DNA from: Beroe forskalii
Taxonomy: Eukaryota > Ctenophora > Nuda > Beroida > Beroidae
Reading direction: 5' to 3'
DNA length: 64,000 nt
Assembly: GCA_011033025.1 (NCBI GenBank)
Contig: WFMF01000388.1
Location: 106,219 to 170,218 of the forward strand
Shown: positions 1 to 12,400 of the stretch, one piece after another
How positions within the stretch are numbered: the stretch's first letter is position 1
Layout: every line of letters starts with the position of its first letter
The notes under the pieces: generated by a model
Database searches by the model: none
The model's input: only the letters and a program-made list of their open reading frames with translations
Told to the model about the DNA's origin: nothing
Translations under genes and position numbers: made by a program

Positions 1-2756
1 TGGATGGTTATTAAGCTTTATGCTATAGGTGTGCGTAATCATATTATTGATATTCCATTTCCCGCTGATCATTAGTCAAGATGACAAGAAGTACCTACCG
101 TGTTTCGAACTGAAACCGGAAACTCTCCCTACGCCATCACTGACAGGCTTATTACTTTATTACCTTATTACTTTATTACATAATCAGAGTGGGAGAGTCC
201 TCCTCCGGTACAGCCCTTGCGCTGCCTATAAAGTTAAGTTAAAAGAAGATACCATATAGGAATGAACTAAGAGCCAAATTTTCCAGGGCTAAATAACGGG
301 CGATTCCAGAAAGCTTGGTATCACATAACCACAGAAGCACATAATATCAAAAACCTATGAAGATCTGAGTTTTGGCCCCAAAACGACACCACCTTAGCCT
401 AGTGAAAGGCATTCATGATAAAATGATATCATTTCTGTGGGCCGAAAGAAAATTTTTAAATCATAATTTGATCCGATAGCCCTACCCTGGCGTGGACCCT
501 GATGGGGGAGTAAGTAAATTTTCAACCTATGAAGGCTTTCATTGGTATATCAGAGACCACTAAAAGCTTGCATCAGATAATTCGAATCTTGCAAATATCG
601 CAATGAAAATCTTGCCTTTCCTATGAAGGCTTTCATTGGTATATCAGAGACCACTAAAAGCTTGCATCAGATCATTCGAATCTTGCAAATATTGCAATGA
701 AAATCTTGCCTTTCCTATGAAGGCTTGCAGTGGAATATCAGAGACCACTAAAAGCTTGCATTAGATCATTGGAATCTTGCAAATATTGCAATGAAAATCT
801 TGCCTTTCCTATGAAGGCTTGCAGTGGAATATCAGAGACCACTCAAAGTTTGCATAGGACCAACTGAATCTTGCAAATATTGCAATGAAAATCTTGCCTT
901 TCCTATGAAAGCTTGCAGTGAAATATCAGAGACCACTAAAAGCTTGCATAAGATCATACGAATCTTGCAAATATTTGAATTAAAATCTTGCCTTTCCTAT
1001 GAAGGCTTGCATGGGAGTCTACATTATGACAGGCATTTTCCTACTGTTGGGTCAGCCAAAAGACTGCTCAACGTGTGAAATATTGCAAACTTCTTTAAAG
1101 CTTTTTGTTGCCAAATGCTAGATTTGTCTTCTGTCTCATACGGCAAATCTTGCAAAACCACCAAATAAACTTGCTGGTCCCTAATTGATTTAAATTCCGC
1201 TGGCTATGATGAGCAGTCTTTTGGTAATCTCATGCAAGTTTTTTGGTGACTAGTGCATTATACCATCGGGGGGGGGAGCCTATAGTAGGGTTAAAATGGC
1301 CGCCAATTTTCTTGCATCTGGCAAGCTATAACATGGAATGTGCTATTGGTGTTATACTACCGTACAACTGTACTTCTGCCGTTCAACTACCGTTCTAGTA
1401 CCGTAATTCCTCGCTGCTTACTGTCGTATGTGGTGTTTGGTTTGATTAGCTAGTTAGACCGGATTGATAATACAAAGGCACATTCTGTGTATGTGTAGAT
1501 TACTATAACACCGTACAGAGTATGTGGGTGTTATTAAACTGTTATTAGCGCAGTCTAACTCATTTACTAATGAAGTTTGTCATTCGGAACGGAAACTAAC
1601 GCCTCTACCGCACTCACCTGATGAAAGTTGGGTGATAATCATGTTACCAAGTCCCAGACGAATGCAGTTAGAATAAGAATATGCCGTACACTGTACAGAG
1701 AATCCACTCGATAACTCATGCTGTTAAAATCAGAAAAAGTTGATGGATCTAAAAATAAATAAGAGAAGAAAAAACTACTTCAATTGCTTTTTACCTGCCG
1801 AAATGAACCAAATATGCCCACTTTTAAACATGAACATGCATCTCAGACTGTGAAGAAAGTAGGTAGATATTTACAGCTCAGTTCGTTGACTTGGGAACTT
1901 CTGAACTTGATAGTGTGGTATGCGGAATTTCTAAGTTATGAGGGTGGCAGGAACACCTACTGCAGTAGATGCATGCTTGATATGCTGTGAAGCTGTGGTG
2001 TGTTGTGTAGGGAGTTCAGATGTTGTAAGGCTGTCAATTAGGTACTAGACACTTACACGGTGATGTATCTTTGTAAGGAATCAGCATACTTCTAAAGTTC
2101 TAAGGCATGTCATACTTCCATGGTACACAGAAATTCTTGAGAAATTCTTGAGATATTATTATTCTGTCCTTGGCATGATTTTTGACTTCAAGATAAAAAT
2201 CCAAGCGTTCGCAAGGTTTCGTTGTAGGTAGGAACGATCCCATATTGTTAACTGTATATTGTTAACTGAGTGTCTTCAAAGAAAGATACGAAGATGGAAT
2301 CGTTCTAATGGAGATTTGATTCTTGGATAGTTGAATCCGTGTCAAAATGTGGTCATCCTTTCCCTTGAGATACCGAGAGTGAATTACGTGATTGGCTTGC
2401 GTTCCACACTCTTAACTTTAAACTTCTTACGCCTTAACATTCCAAGTACTACCCGGACGCGACGTTTGTATTCAAGGTGACACGGGCTGACACCCGTGTC
2501 CTCCCTAAATTAGCGCCAAATTTTATCTGTAGCGCGCTGCGAAATCTTTGTTGCTTTCTACGCGCTCCACGCACGTTTTCAACTTAATTTTACGTTTTTC
2601 ATTCAAGTAACCATGTGGCCGGCCTGGCTTGAGCTGCCTGGCTCGCTCATGAATACGCCCATTCTGGGCCAGAGATCAATTAGAAAACGATGCTGATTCT
2701 TTTTCCAAAAAAGATTGCAGTAAATGTGTGTAAACCCCTGTTTCTCCCCCTTCCAG
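1..2756. other. Sequence upstream of the first visible PLC-gamma exon; no gene seen
   Basis: The first PLC-gamma exon in the window starts inside the X domain, so this stretch is probably part of the preceding intron. I looked for the exon that should carry the first catalytic histidine (Ser-His-Asn-Thr just before Tyr-Leu-Thr-Gly), ending in AC before a GT donor, and did not find one. Short open frames here have no recognisable composition. A 94-bp tandem repeat fills 524-1012. A small hairpin (GACACGGG with CCCGTGTC) lies near 2479-2500. Confidence 0.6.
524..1012. repeat. 94-bp tandem repeat, about five copies
   Basis: Each unit begins CCTATGAAGGCTT and contains TATCAGAGACCACTAAAAG and AATCTTGCAAATATTGCAAT. 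Copies start near 525, 620, 714, 808, 902 and 995, with a few substitutions each. The longest open frame through it lacks coding character. Confidence 0.85.
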
Positions 2757-3464
2757 GTACCTGACAGGAAACCAGATCACGAGTAAGAGTAACGTTGAGG
2801 CGTACGTGCAGGCCCTCCTATCGGGATGTAAGTGTGTGGAGTTGGACGTGTGGGAACGACAGAACACCATCATGATCCTGCATGGTAACACCCTCACTAC
2901 CATGATTGCAGCTAGTGATGTCCTGGCGGCTATCGAACAGTACGCCTTCAAAGTTTCACCGTGAGTTTATGGCATTATTTTGGTGTGAAATGGATTGTCT
3001 AAACGAAATGAGTAGCATAGCTAAGTGTGTCTCGTTTGATTTGGTCGAAGTCGTTTGTCTGTTCGCTTGAGCTGACCTTCAAATACAGTGTGTGATCCTT
3101 CAATCGTAGCTGGTGTCATCATTGAAAAGACAGCTTCAAATTTCAGGTATCCACTGATATTGTCAATAGAAAACCACCTTGGTCCTCAGATGCAAGAAGA
3201 CTTCGCTAAGATGATTAAAGAAATCCTTGGAGGTATGAAATTGTTTTGTCACCAGACACAATTAACGGCATTTTATTATTATTCTCTGAATAGGTATTGA
3301 TCATTTCATTTGTATTCGATTTTCCTCGAGTTTCGTGAATACCAATATATCCTTAAATCTGAAGAAAACCTATTACACTTCTAGATAAGTTGCTGAGTGC
3401 GCCGCTCCCTGATGGTGGACAGTTGCCATCTCCCAACATGCTCAGAAATAAAATCATCATAAAG
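2757..3464 (+). CDS. PLCG: PLC-gamma X (catalytic) domain, three exons
   Basis: The exons at 2757-2960, 3147-3232 and 3385-3464 encode the TIM-barrel X half from YLTG to the linker. HGNTLTT keeps the second catalytic histidine. VELDVW supplies the Glu and Asp that bind calcium in this family, and ILSIENH supplies the further calcium-binding Glu. IIIKDKK at the end of exon 3 and start of exon 4 (3692-3728) keeps the substrate-binding lysines. The enzyme should therefore be active, provided the missing upstream exon carries the first histidine. The start at 2757 follows the acceptor CCCCTTCCAG and completes a codon begun in the upstream exon. Confidence 0.93.
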
Positions 3465-6400
3465 GTGGGTAGTGAGCGGAATGGGTGCCAATCTAGCGTG
3501 TGCTGTGATTACCTTTCCTTACCCGTCACAAGCTTCCAGAAAACTGTGATACCTAATTGCACCATGTAAAACACCCTTATTGGAGACTTTGTTTTATTAT
3601 TGTTACGATTACTTGAGTTGTTGTTTAATGAGTTCACATCCAAGCTGTTTGCCAATAATTGATTTGCTTTGTTTATTCAACATTATTACAGGACAAGAAA
3701 CATCTACGGGATTTCAATCATGAGTACCGTGAGTCCTTTGCATTTATTGCTGCTTGACATGACCCTGAGGTAGACGTGCAGAACTATTTGATCTATTAAA
3801 TATTACCTGTACCCCTCCATATCTATGAACTATTACAATAATCAGGTCTCAGCGTTTCACTCCCTATTATACGCCCAACAATCTCCCCTCCTTTCATCAG
3901 TAAAAACAGACATTGTCCGCCGCGGTGAGATATACTTCGAGAGTTCACTGCACGCCAACGACTGGAGTCGTCGAGTAGTCCTCATGACTCCGGAGTTCCT
4001 CTACTACTCCTATCAGGAGTCGGATAGCGACGAGGGGGAGATGAGGGAGCGGATTGGGGCTATCAATGGCTCCCCGGCTGGGACAACCCTCAAACTGTCA
4101 GACCTTCATCTTGCTGAACCGTGAGTATTGTTAGTGGAGATTGGAGAATTGCTTGGGGGTGCTTATAGCAGTTTTGGCGACATCATGTTTGATTATTTTG
4201 CTTTGATTGTGGCTCGAAAATTATCGATGAACGCGGTGCGACAGCTGATCATGTTAAGAGTGACTCCCTCGACTCAGGTGGTATTGGGGCGGTGTGGATG
4301 CCAACGCTGGCAACTACTATATCAGCGAGTATGTGAAGAGTATGATAAGTCTGATGGGAGAAGAGATCAACCTGTCCGGGGACTTTGCTATCAGACCCCG
4401 CACTCAGGGTGTGGGAGAGTTCGTCCTGCTCTTCCTAGAGTAAGTCAGGAGTGAGTTGTTGTGAACAGCGAGTAATTATTGAGTGGACGCAGACTAGATG
4501 AAAAGTGAAAATGAGCGAATAATGGCAATCAGGCTTAAAATCGAATTCGTTCCAAACTGCAAGCTTCAATCCTTATCTAAACCAAATATAAACCTTACGT
4601 CTTAGTTCACAGAACAAAGCCAAGAAGATCAAAGTTCAATCAAAGTACGAGAGAGGGTTCCCGCGTTACTTTATCGAGGATTACCCCGGAGCCCCTACGT
4701 TTGAGTCCCTTTACGCCCTTGTCAAGCACTACCAAAGGGTGTCTTTCTCTGTGGACAAGGTGCCACTAATCCTCAAACGACCCATACAGGAACCGAGGAA
4801 TTTCGCCAAAGAAATGTGGGTTTTCTAATTTTTTGTCTCTTTGAACCGCTTTAAATCGTCACTGATTTTGTCCCTTAATTATGTTCGAAATAACTTGTCA
4901 TTAATTTTTATTTTGTTACACCCGTCTTTACACAATTGATGAACGGAGGAGCAAAGGGAGATATCTTTTCAGTTGGTTTCACTACGGAGCCACGTTTGAG
5001 GATTCAGAGCGAAGGTTGAGGGATCACAAGGTGAATGGTGCCTTCTTGGTAAGAGAGCTCCCAGATAACAAGTTCAGACTCGTCTTCAGATGCGCCGGAT
5101 CGGTAAGTGGAGGACAGGAGGAAGGGAGGAGTTAGCTGGATGACAGGGATATGGGATGATCTACTAAGGGATAAGTGTAAAAAGTAGCGAAAGTTGGCTA
5201 CGTGAAAAAGTTCCACCATCCACAGTTCTATGATTCAATAATCAATGAAGATAATCGCGTTTTGTGTTATTGTTTCAATGTCGGTAAAAGAAACCTTATC
5301 GAAATATTTGTCAGGTACGATCATGTAAAATCAGACAAGATGGTAGACTCTGGATAATAGGGAATTCTCAATTCGAAGGGCTTACACAACTTGTGGACTA
5401 CTATAAGAAGCGTCCTCTGTATATCACGAAGAACAATCAGGAAATAAAGCTGACGAAGCCTGTTGAGATGATTCCTTTAGATCAGGTCGGACATGTTTTT
5501 AAATTTTACCTTGTTGTCAATTTATTGATTTTCCTATTCTTTCCTATTCTGTTGTTGTGGTAAAGAATTCAAAGTTATACCGGTGTTGCCGGTGTAGAAG
5601 TACTTTCAGCCCGCCGTTGTTATTGTTCATTGCTACAATACGATTCCCGTCTCAAGGCGTGGAAGCCAATGTCTGATTCAATAAACTAAAGCCTTTCATT
5701 GCGTATACAGTTTCGAATGGATCGTGTTTGTCTGACGCAGGGGTCTGGCAACGCCAGACAAGATAGTGTTCGCAGTGTTTTTCATTAGCAGGACAAAGTC
5801 CGATAGGTAATATTCATCACAAGCATCCAATCACGGTGTGAAATGATTCCGCCTTGCATGGCACATGACACCCATCATGACATTCGAACCTTATCCTAAA
5901 ATAGTAAAAACCACATAGTTCCCTTGCCCTTGGAAGGCATCATTGGAATTAGAACCGCTCTCCTTCATGTTTCACTTGAGATCAGATTTCAAATGATCAA
6001 ACTCAGCCGTCTCAAATGGATCGCCCTAAAATCAGTATAAATATCTTGATGAACTTTCATCAGTATCAGTTGATTTCTCATCGTTTCTTCTAAGAAGTAT
6101 TACAGTTCACTACGTTATAACTCGTCTCCTCTTCCACCCGAGTTACACTATGAGCAGAACGTACAGTACCTTCACCTCGCGTTACTCAGTCCTCAAGATG
6201 CTGGGAGAGGGCGGCTACGGCTTGGTTTGTCTTGTCCGGCGGACATCTGACGGAACTCTGCACGCCGCTAAGGTGGTGGCAGACGACAAGTGTCGGAGGA
6301 AGACGTGGTGCGGGGAACGGAAGTGCTGGATTCCTGACGAGATCTTCCTCCACGAGACACTGGAACACCCGCACATCGTGACGCTGGAGGAGATCTACTA

Positions 6401-9400
6401 CCAGGAGGGCAGCTGGGTGCTGGTCATGGAGTTCCTACCTGGGTACAGGGACTTGTTCGACTACATCGTGGAGACAGGTCCTATGTCCGAGGGGGATGCT
6501 GGGCAGCTGGTGGCTCAGCTTCTAAACACGCTCACCTATCTGACAGAACAGGGCATCGATCACCGGGACATCAAGGATGAGAATATCCTCTATAACCCTG
6601 TCACCAAGCACATCAAGCTCATTGACTTCGGCTCCGCCTCACGCCTCCCCTCCGGACGTTACACCTCGTACCAGGGTACGGAAGTGTACCTGCCCCCTGA
6701 GTTCCACAAGTACAAGTCCTACTCCTCTCAGCCTGCCGCCAGCTGGGCGGTGGGGTGTCTGACGTACGCCCTGCTGAACGGTCAGCCCCTCTTCAGATCA
6801 GTGCGGGAAGTGGAGGAGTTCAAGGTGCCTGTGTGTGTAGCTCCTGGTATCAGTGACATGGCGGAGAGGTTCCTGGCATCCCTGCTAACTGTGGAGGAGA
6901 CAAGGAGGATCTTACCTGGTGGCGCGGTGTTTCACCCCTGGATTCAGCGGGCAATAGCTGAGAAGTGAACTCGTGATGTTAGATTTTTATCAGGAGAATA
7001 TGAATATGAAGTTTCGATGAGATTTTGATATCATGCTTATTAATTATTGCTTTTTATCGTTTTTGTTTATCAAATGACAATTTAATTCTTTTTACTGAAT
7101 ATAGTGGTCTATTATCCCATGCTCTGCAGTACCTAATAAGCGCGGGGGGGGGTGGATAGCAATTTTCAAGGAGGGCCAGGTACAATTAAATAGCACCCAC
7201 CCCGTTTAATCGATTCTGGAATTTTTAAACACATTTAGTGGAAAATCTACTCAGAAATGGTCTTTTTTCAATTTTATGAAATTTTCGGTAATTTGATTAA
7301 AACTTGGCTAAGAGATAGTCTGACTAGTTAAAATCTGTGAAATATCAATCACTTCATGAACAAAAACAATTAAGGAGTAGATTCGTTTCATCACAAATCC
7401 AGTTCCACCCACTTATTTGGCAAACCCCACTGGTTTCCCTGTAAACTTCTAAAATCCAAAAAGCCCTCTTTTCACCTCTCAAAACTGCGAGCCGTGTATC
7501 AGTACATTTCTCAGTCATCCACACTCCTAAAATTCTGAGTTTATCCGACTAAGGCGTACTAACATATGATTATCAGGTGAGCACGCCGGCCGACTACCAG
7601 CTCCTGAACCAGGAGTACGTGACGGAGGAGGAGATCAGAGAGCGACCGGAGGAAGTGTACGAGGCCGAGGAGGACTACCACGGTCGAGCAGAGGACGAAC
7701 TGACCTTCCTCAGAGGGGCCATCATCCGAAACGTGGAACAGGACTCAGATCACGTCGGATGGTGAGTCATTTGAATACTGTAGTTCTGATAGGTAAAATT
7801 TTAAAATGGAATTTTTGGCTGGAATTTATTATGATCATCAAAGCTGGAAATGGAAAAATCACGGTGTGTTGTGGGAGAATTGTGTAGTAAGTCGAACTCA
7901 AAGCAGAGGAAGCAAAAGTAAAACAAACAACGTTTGATTTCAATGCATTAATCTATTAATCTATCAATTACGGTAAGGAAGTTAAGATTGCTCACTAACA
8001 ACCTTATACTGCCATCGGCCATGCTAGCAGTGAGATTCTTCTATTTCCTTCATGAAGTCCTTAGCTGCAAGATACTACCGGGTTGGCAGAACTTATGTTT
8101 TATCAAGGCCATATTCGGCTAACTAACCCTGATATACCGTTTGTCCCTCGCAGATTGCCAAACCAGTTCCCCCGTGACGGCCATCGGCATACACCATCCA
8201 ATCACCACCAATAGCTTTGACACTCGATGCCATATCATTGAAGCCTTTAAGGCTTCGTTGATACCTATCGTTGAGAACTCGCTTACATCTTCATCCAAAT
8301 CCATACGTGTAGATTCGTAAAATATCCTTAACGTCCAGGCTGAAATCGGAAAAAACAATAATATCATGCTAACTCGACATTTCTTGTGCCTTAAGGGACT
8401 ATTCTTCGAGCCCAAGCCGAGTGGAATATGGAAAATCCACACCGATATAGTGTGTAGTAACAATATCATTTAACGATCCGAGCAAAAGTTACGAGGCCGC
8501 TCCGTGAACTGGATTTCAAACTCGGTGAACGGTCCGTGAGTATAGGTGATGCATTATAGACCATGAAGCGCTAGTTGAGATCATAGTTAAACAAATTGAA
8601 AAAAGTAGATACGTCAATATGTTTGACTTCGAGAAAAAAAAGATTTAATTACTTTATTATATTTCACCTGTAGAGAGTGAAAACTCTCGTCTGCCGGTAC
8701 GTCTTCTATTGTATAGGTGTTCAGCGTTGGTGGTGTAGATGGTTGAGTTAGGATATGCTGAGATCTGGGTTGATGAACTGGATGAAGGATGTCTCGTGTA
8801 AGGTTGCTGAACCCTGCTCCAAACTGTTGTTCAGACCTTTTGTCGGTAGTTCGTCCAATTCAACAACTCTGTTCGATATGGATATGAGGGTTATCAATAG
8901 CGAATTATTTCACACAATCTATATCAGATGGGGTTGTGTAGAGCATGTGAGATTTAAAAAATTATCCAATCACGTTCGTTATATCAAAAGATCAAAATAT
9001 GTGTGATGGTAGATAGAATTACAAGATGCAAAGGAAATTTAAGGTAAAATTGATCAGTTTTTTTTGCTGGTAATGATTTTAATGATTTCAGAACATAATG
9101 CCTGTTGTTGCTTGTTACTGCCACTGGGACCTTTATCTCGAATATTTCTAATCTTCTGAAGTTCTGATATCTTCGTTAGAAGGATTAACGTTGAAGTGGG
9201 GAAAAGGAAACATATAAAAGAAAGAAAGTTTCCTGTCCTGTTAGGTATTCAACTATTCATCAATATCGATACAAATATTGATATCAGTACCGTTAGCAAT
9301 GAGACCTGTGCATGCCAAACCTCTATCAATAGCCATTTTTGGCTCTACTTGAAAACCTTACATCCTCTATGTCCTACTAGTTTACTTGAGTGTTATATTA

Positions 9401-12400
9401 GTCTGAGAAACAATAAAAAGCCTGAGAAACCTCAAAAGCCTAGGGTACTTTTAAAAAGGAACATATAAAAGAAAGAAAGTGAGACCTGTGCATGCCAAAC
9501 CTCTATCAATAACCATATTCGGCTCTACTTGAAAACCTTACATCCTCTATGTCCTACTATGTCCTACTTTCTACGAAAACCTGTATTCCGGTTGAGTAAA
9601 GTTCCGGACTTTGTTGGAAAGTTGATACCGTTCAATGAAGTGTTGAATGATGTGATGAGTGTAGAGGAGGCCGAGGGAAAGGTGCTTATAAACGTTAGGG
9701 GAGGGTGGAGAGGTGAGTGAGGCAGTATGTTTCACTGTAGTCAGGGTACAGTGTCACAGTAAGTTTCACTGTAGTCAGGGTACAGTGACGCAGTAAGTTT
9801 CACTCTACCTAGCTGACAGGAAGGCTCCTCTACAAACTGGTAGCTGGTTGCCCCCTCACAAGTTATCGTGCTGTCACCGCGTACTACGAACACTCCATCC
9901 CCAGTCGAGCACCCCACTTTTACCAGGGTCCCGGCCTCCACAGGGAACATGGTGTCACTTGTCAGCATGGTCCAGGCGGGGTCCAGTCCAGAGCAAAGAG
10001 CTGCGGGGGCGTACAGTGTCATAGCAATGTAGAAATGTAGAAATATGGCGGAAGTAATATAGTCTAGATTCAGCCAAAAGAATGTAATGATGCTAGATAA
10101 TATGACGTCCAATGTTGAGTTAATTGATATTGCCAAGATTTTAAATGCTAAACCTTTAAAACGATAGCTAAGCTGGTATAACTCGTCGTTGATTTCATAA
10201 GTTTTGAAGCAAAAGCTGAACTTTCTGTGGACGCCCATATTTTCATTGAACTCTTGATAAATTTGACAAGATGGGAAATTCACAGTGTTTGTTGTTTCAC
10301 CTCCTTCTCCGATCAACTCTACCATCTGACTAGACCCGTATCTGACAGTGATAAATCCTGACTGAAAATCTGGAGTGCGATTGAAACAGTTTCCACCAGC
10401 CTGACTTGCAAGCCAAACTTGTGAGCCTCCTAGGGCGCAGATTTTATTGCAGCAAATATCTATGTTTATATCTCCACGTCGCTTGTTGTCCTCATCATAG
10501 ACGCTTGTTTTTAGCCATATTTCTGAGTTTGTGAAGGAGGTCGTGATGATTCTCTCATCTAAAACTCTCATTTCCAACTTGATGTTGTCCAAGGTAAAGT
10601 CAGATGAATGGATAGTATCATCACTACATGACTGCATTGTCTTCCAGCCTGAAAGTTGCAAAATTACAGCAATGTGTTTCCCTTTTTGAGAGGTTATGGA
10701 ACCCTCTGACGCTTTCATGCGGGTCTATAATATATAGACACTTGCCTGATCGGGTCCATATTGGTTTAGACCCTCGCCCTACGGGCTCGGGCCAAAACCA
10801 GATACATCCCTCAGGTTAATGCCTCGGGAAGTATCCCAAAATGGACCCGATACTCCGATAGAGCGATAGGCGCGTATCTATGTATAATATAGATGAGACT
10901 TTGGTATTGGTGCATAATAACCTGCATCAGTTGAGTGGACATCCTGAAATACACCACAGAGTATCAGTGCTAACGCACAAATAATGTTGCTCCTCATCGG
11001 TCACATTGCTGAGCTGTGGAAATGGTAGTAGAATGAGCGATTAACTCACGAATATGGGAGTATGTTATCGAAAATTATCACACGAGGCGTCAGCCGAGTT
11101 TGAAAATTTTCGATAACACACGATAAATGAGTTAGTTAATTGAATTATCACCTGCGCAAAAGTGGCAGTTGCCTATTTTGGGCCTAAAGATGGCCATTAT
11201 GGCCACATTTTTGGAGATATGAGCTTCAAACATTTTTGCCCATAAATTAGTTTTTTGGCCATCGAAGCAAAAATCCTGACCGCATTTTGATTGCACATGA
11301 AACATCCAGGAATTTGAAAAAAGTGGAAGATCATGAATCATGATTGAACTAAATTATACGGACGATTACATTCAAAAAAACTTTCCGGGCGAAAATTGAA
11401 GATTGAAATTCATGCCTCATAAAATATAACGGCAAAATTCTGTCAATGGCATTTGCCAAATTAATTCGCATCCACACGAGAAAGCCCAGGATAATGTGAA
11501 TTTGACGCTGCTGTCGATTGGTACCTCTTTTTCAACCATTTATAAATAATTCAAGATCTGGAGCGATGCTCCAACTAGACCAGGTTTAAGTGGGGTTGAC
11601 AATAGGAGAGACCAATGCATCTTGCATGCATTCAAGGGTGGTTTGGAGCTTCTTTCGGATATAAAGACATGAACGCTATTCCCTCCCTTCTAATAGGTCC
11701 TTATCAAATTAGCCATGTCAAGAAACCCCCGTTCTTGATGCCTCTAACTTCATAATGAAAATGCTGACCCTATTCTAAAAGCGTAATTTTCCCATTTATA
11801 TGCAGACGACCAATCTACATAATTGATGACACAGCTTGTGAAATACAACAATTATGGAAAGGCTGAGAGGAACTCAGGTCTCCATAACAAGGACGCTTTT
11901 GATAGTTCTGGATCCGGGAGACTCTTTGAAAAGGTTATGTGAATAGCACGTCGCGTAACATTAAGGTTAGAGCAGAGGAAGATGCTTGCAATTAGAACCG
12001 GGTGTTGCTGAGCAAACTGGGTTATTAAATACGTGCTAAAATCGTGAAAAAGAACGGCAACACTAGGTCTGTGAAGGGATAGTACTTCTGTGTCATGCTT
12101 TGTAACTGGTATATGAATATTTATCTTCAATTTATTACGTAAAAATTGTGCTAAATCTTCAATTCAAGTATTCAAATCGTGGAAGAAAATGGGAAAATGG
12201 AGTTGGAGATTCCCAATTTTTGTTGAGAATTTGAAATGACAAGATCAAGGGTGAATAATTTCCGTGAATTTTCAAGTCCGTGAAACTTAAGTCTGTGATA
12301 GTTAATAATTATCACGCTCCCATAGTTATCAAATTGCAATTTTGCCTATTTCAGTGCGTGCGAAGCCACAACCCAATTTGTCGAAAATGAACTTTAATAA

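Noticed and set aside
8119-8469. 116-codon minus-strand frame, with an overlapping + strand frame after CCTCGCAG
   Set aside because: No recognisable domain and no joining exons in either direction; left unassigned within PLC-gamma intron 10.
9541-9714. Open frame ending at a strong GTGAGT donor
   Set aside because: Residues such as KVPDFVGKLIPFNEVLNDV look protein-like, but I found no acceptor and no partner exon, and PLC-gamma phase excludes it from that gene.
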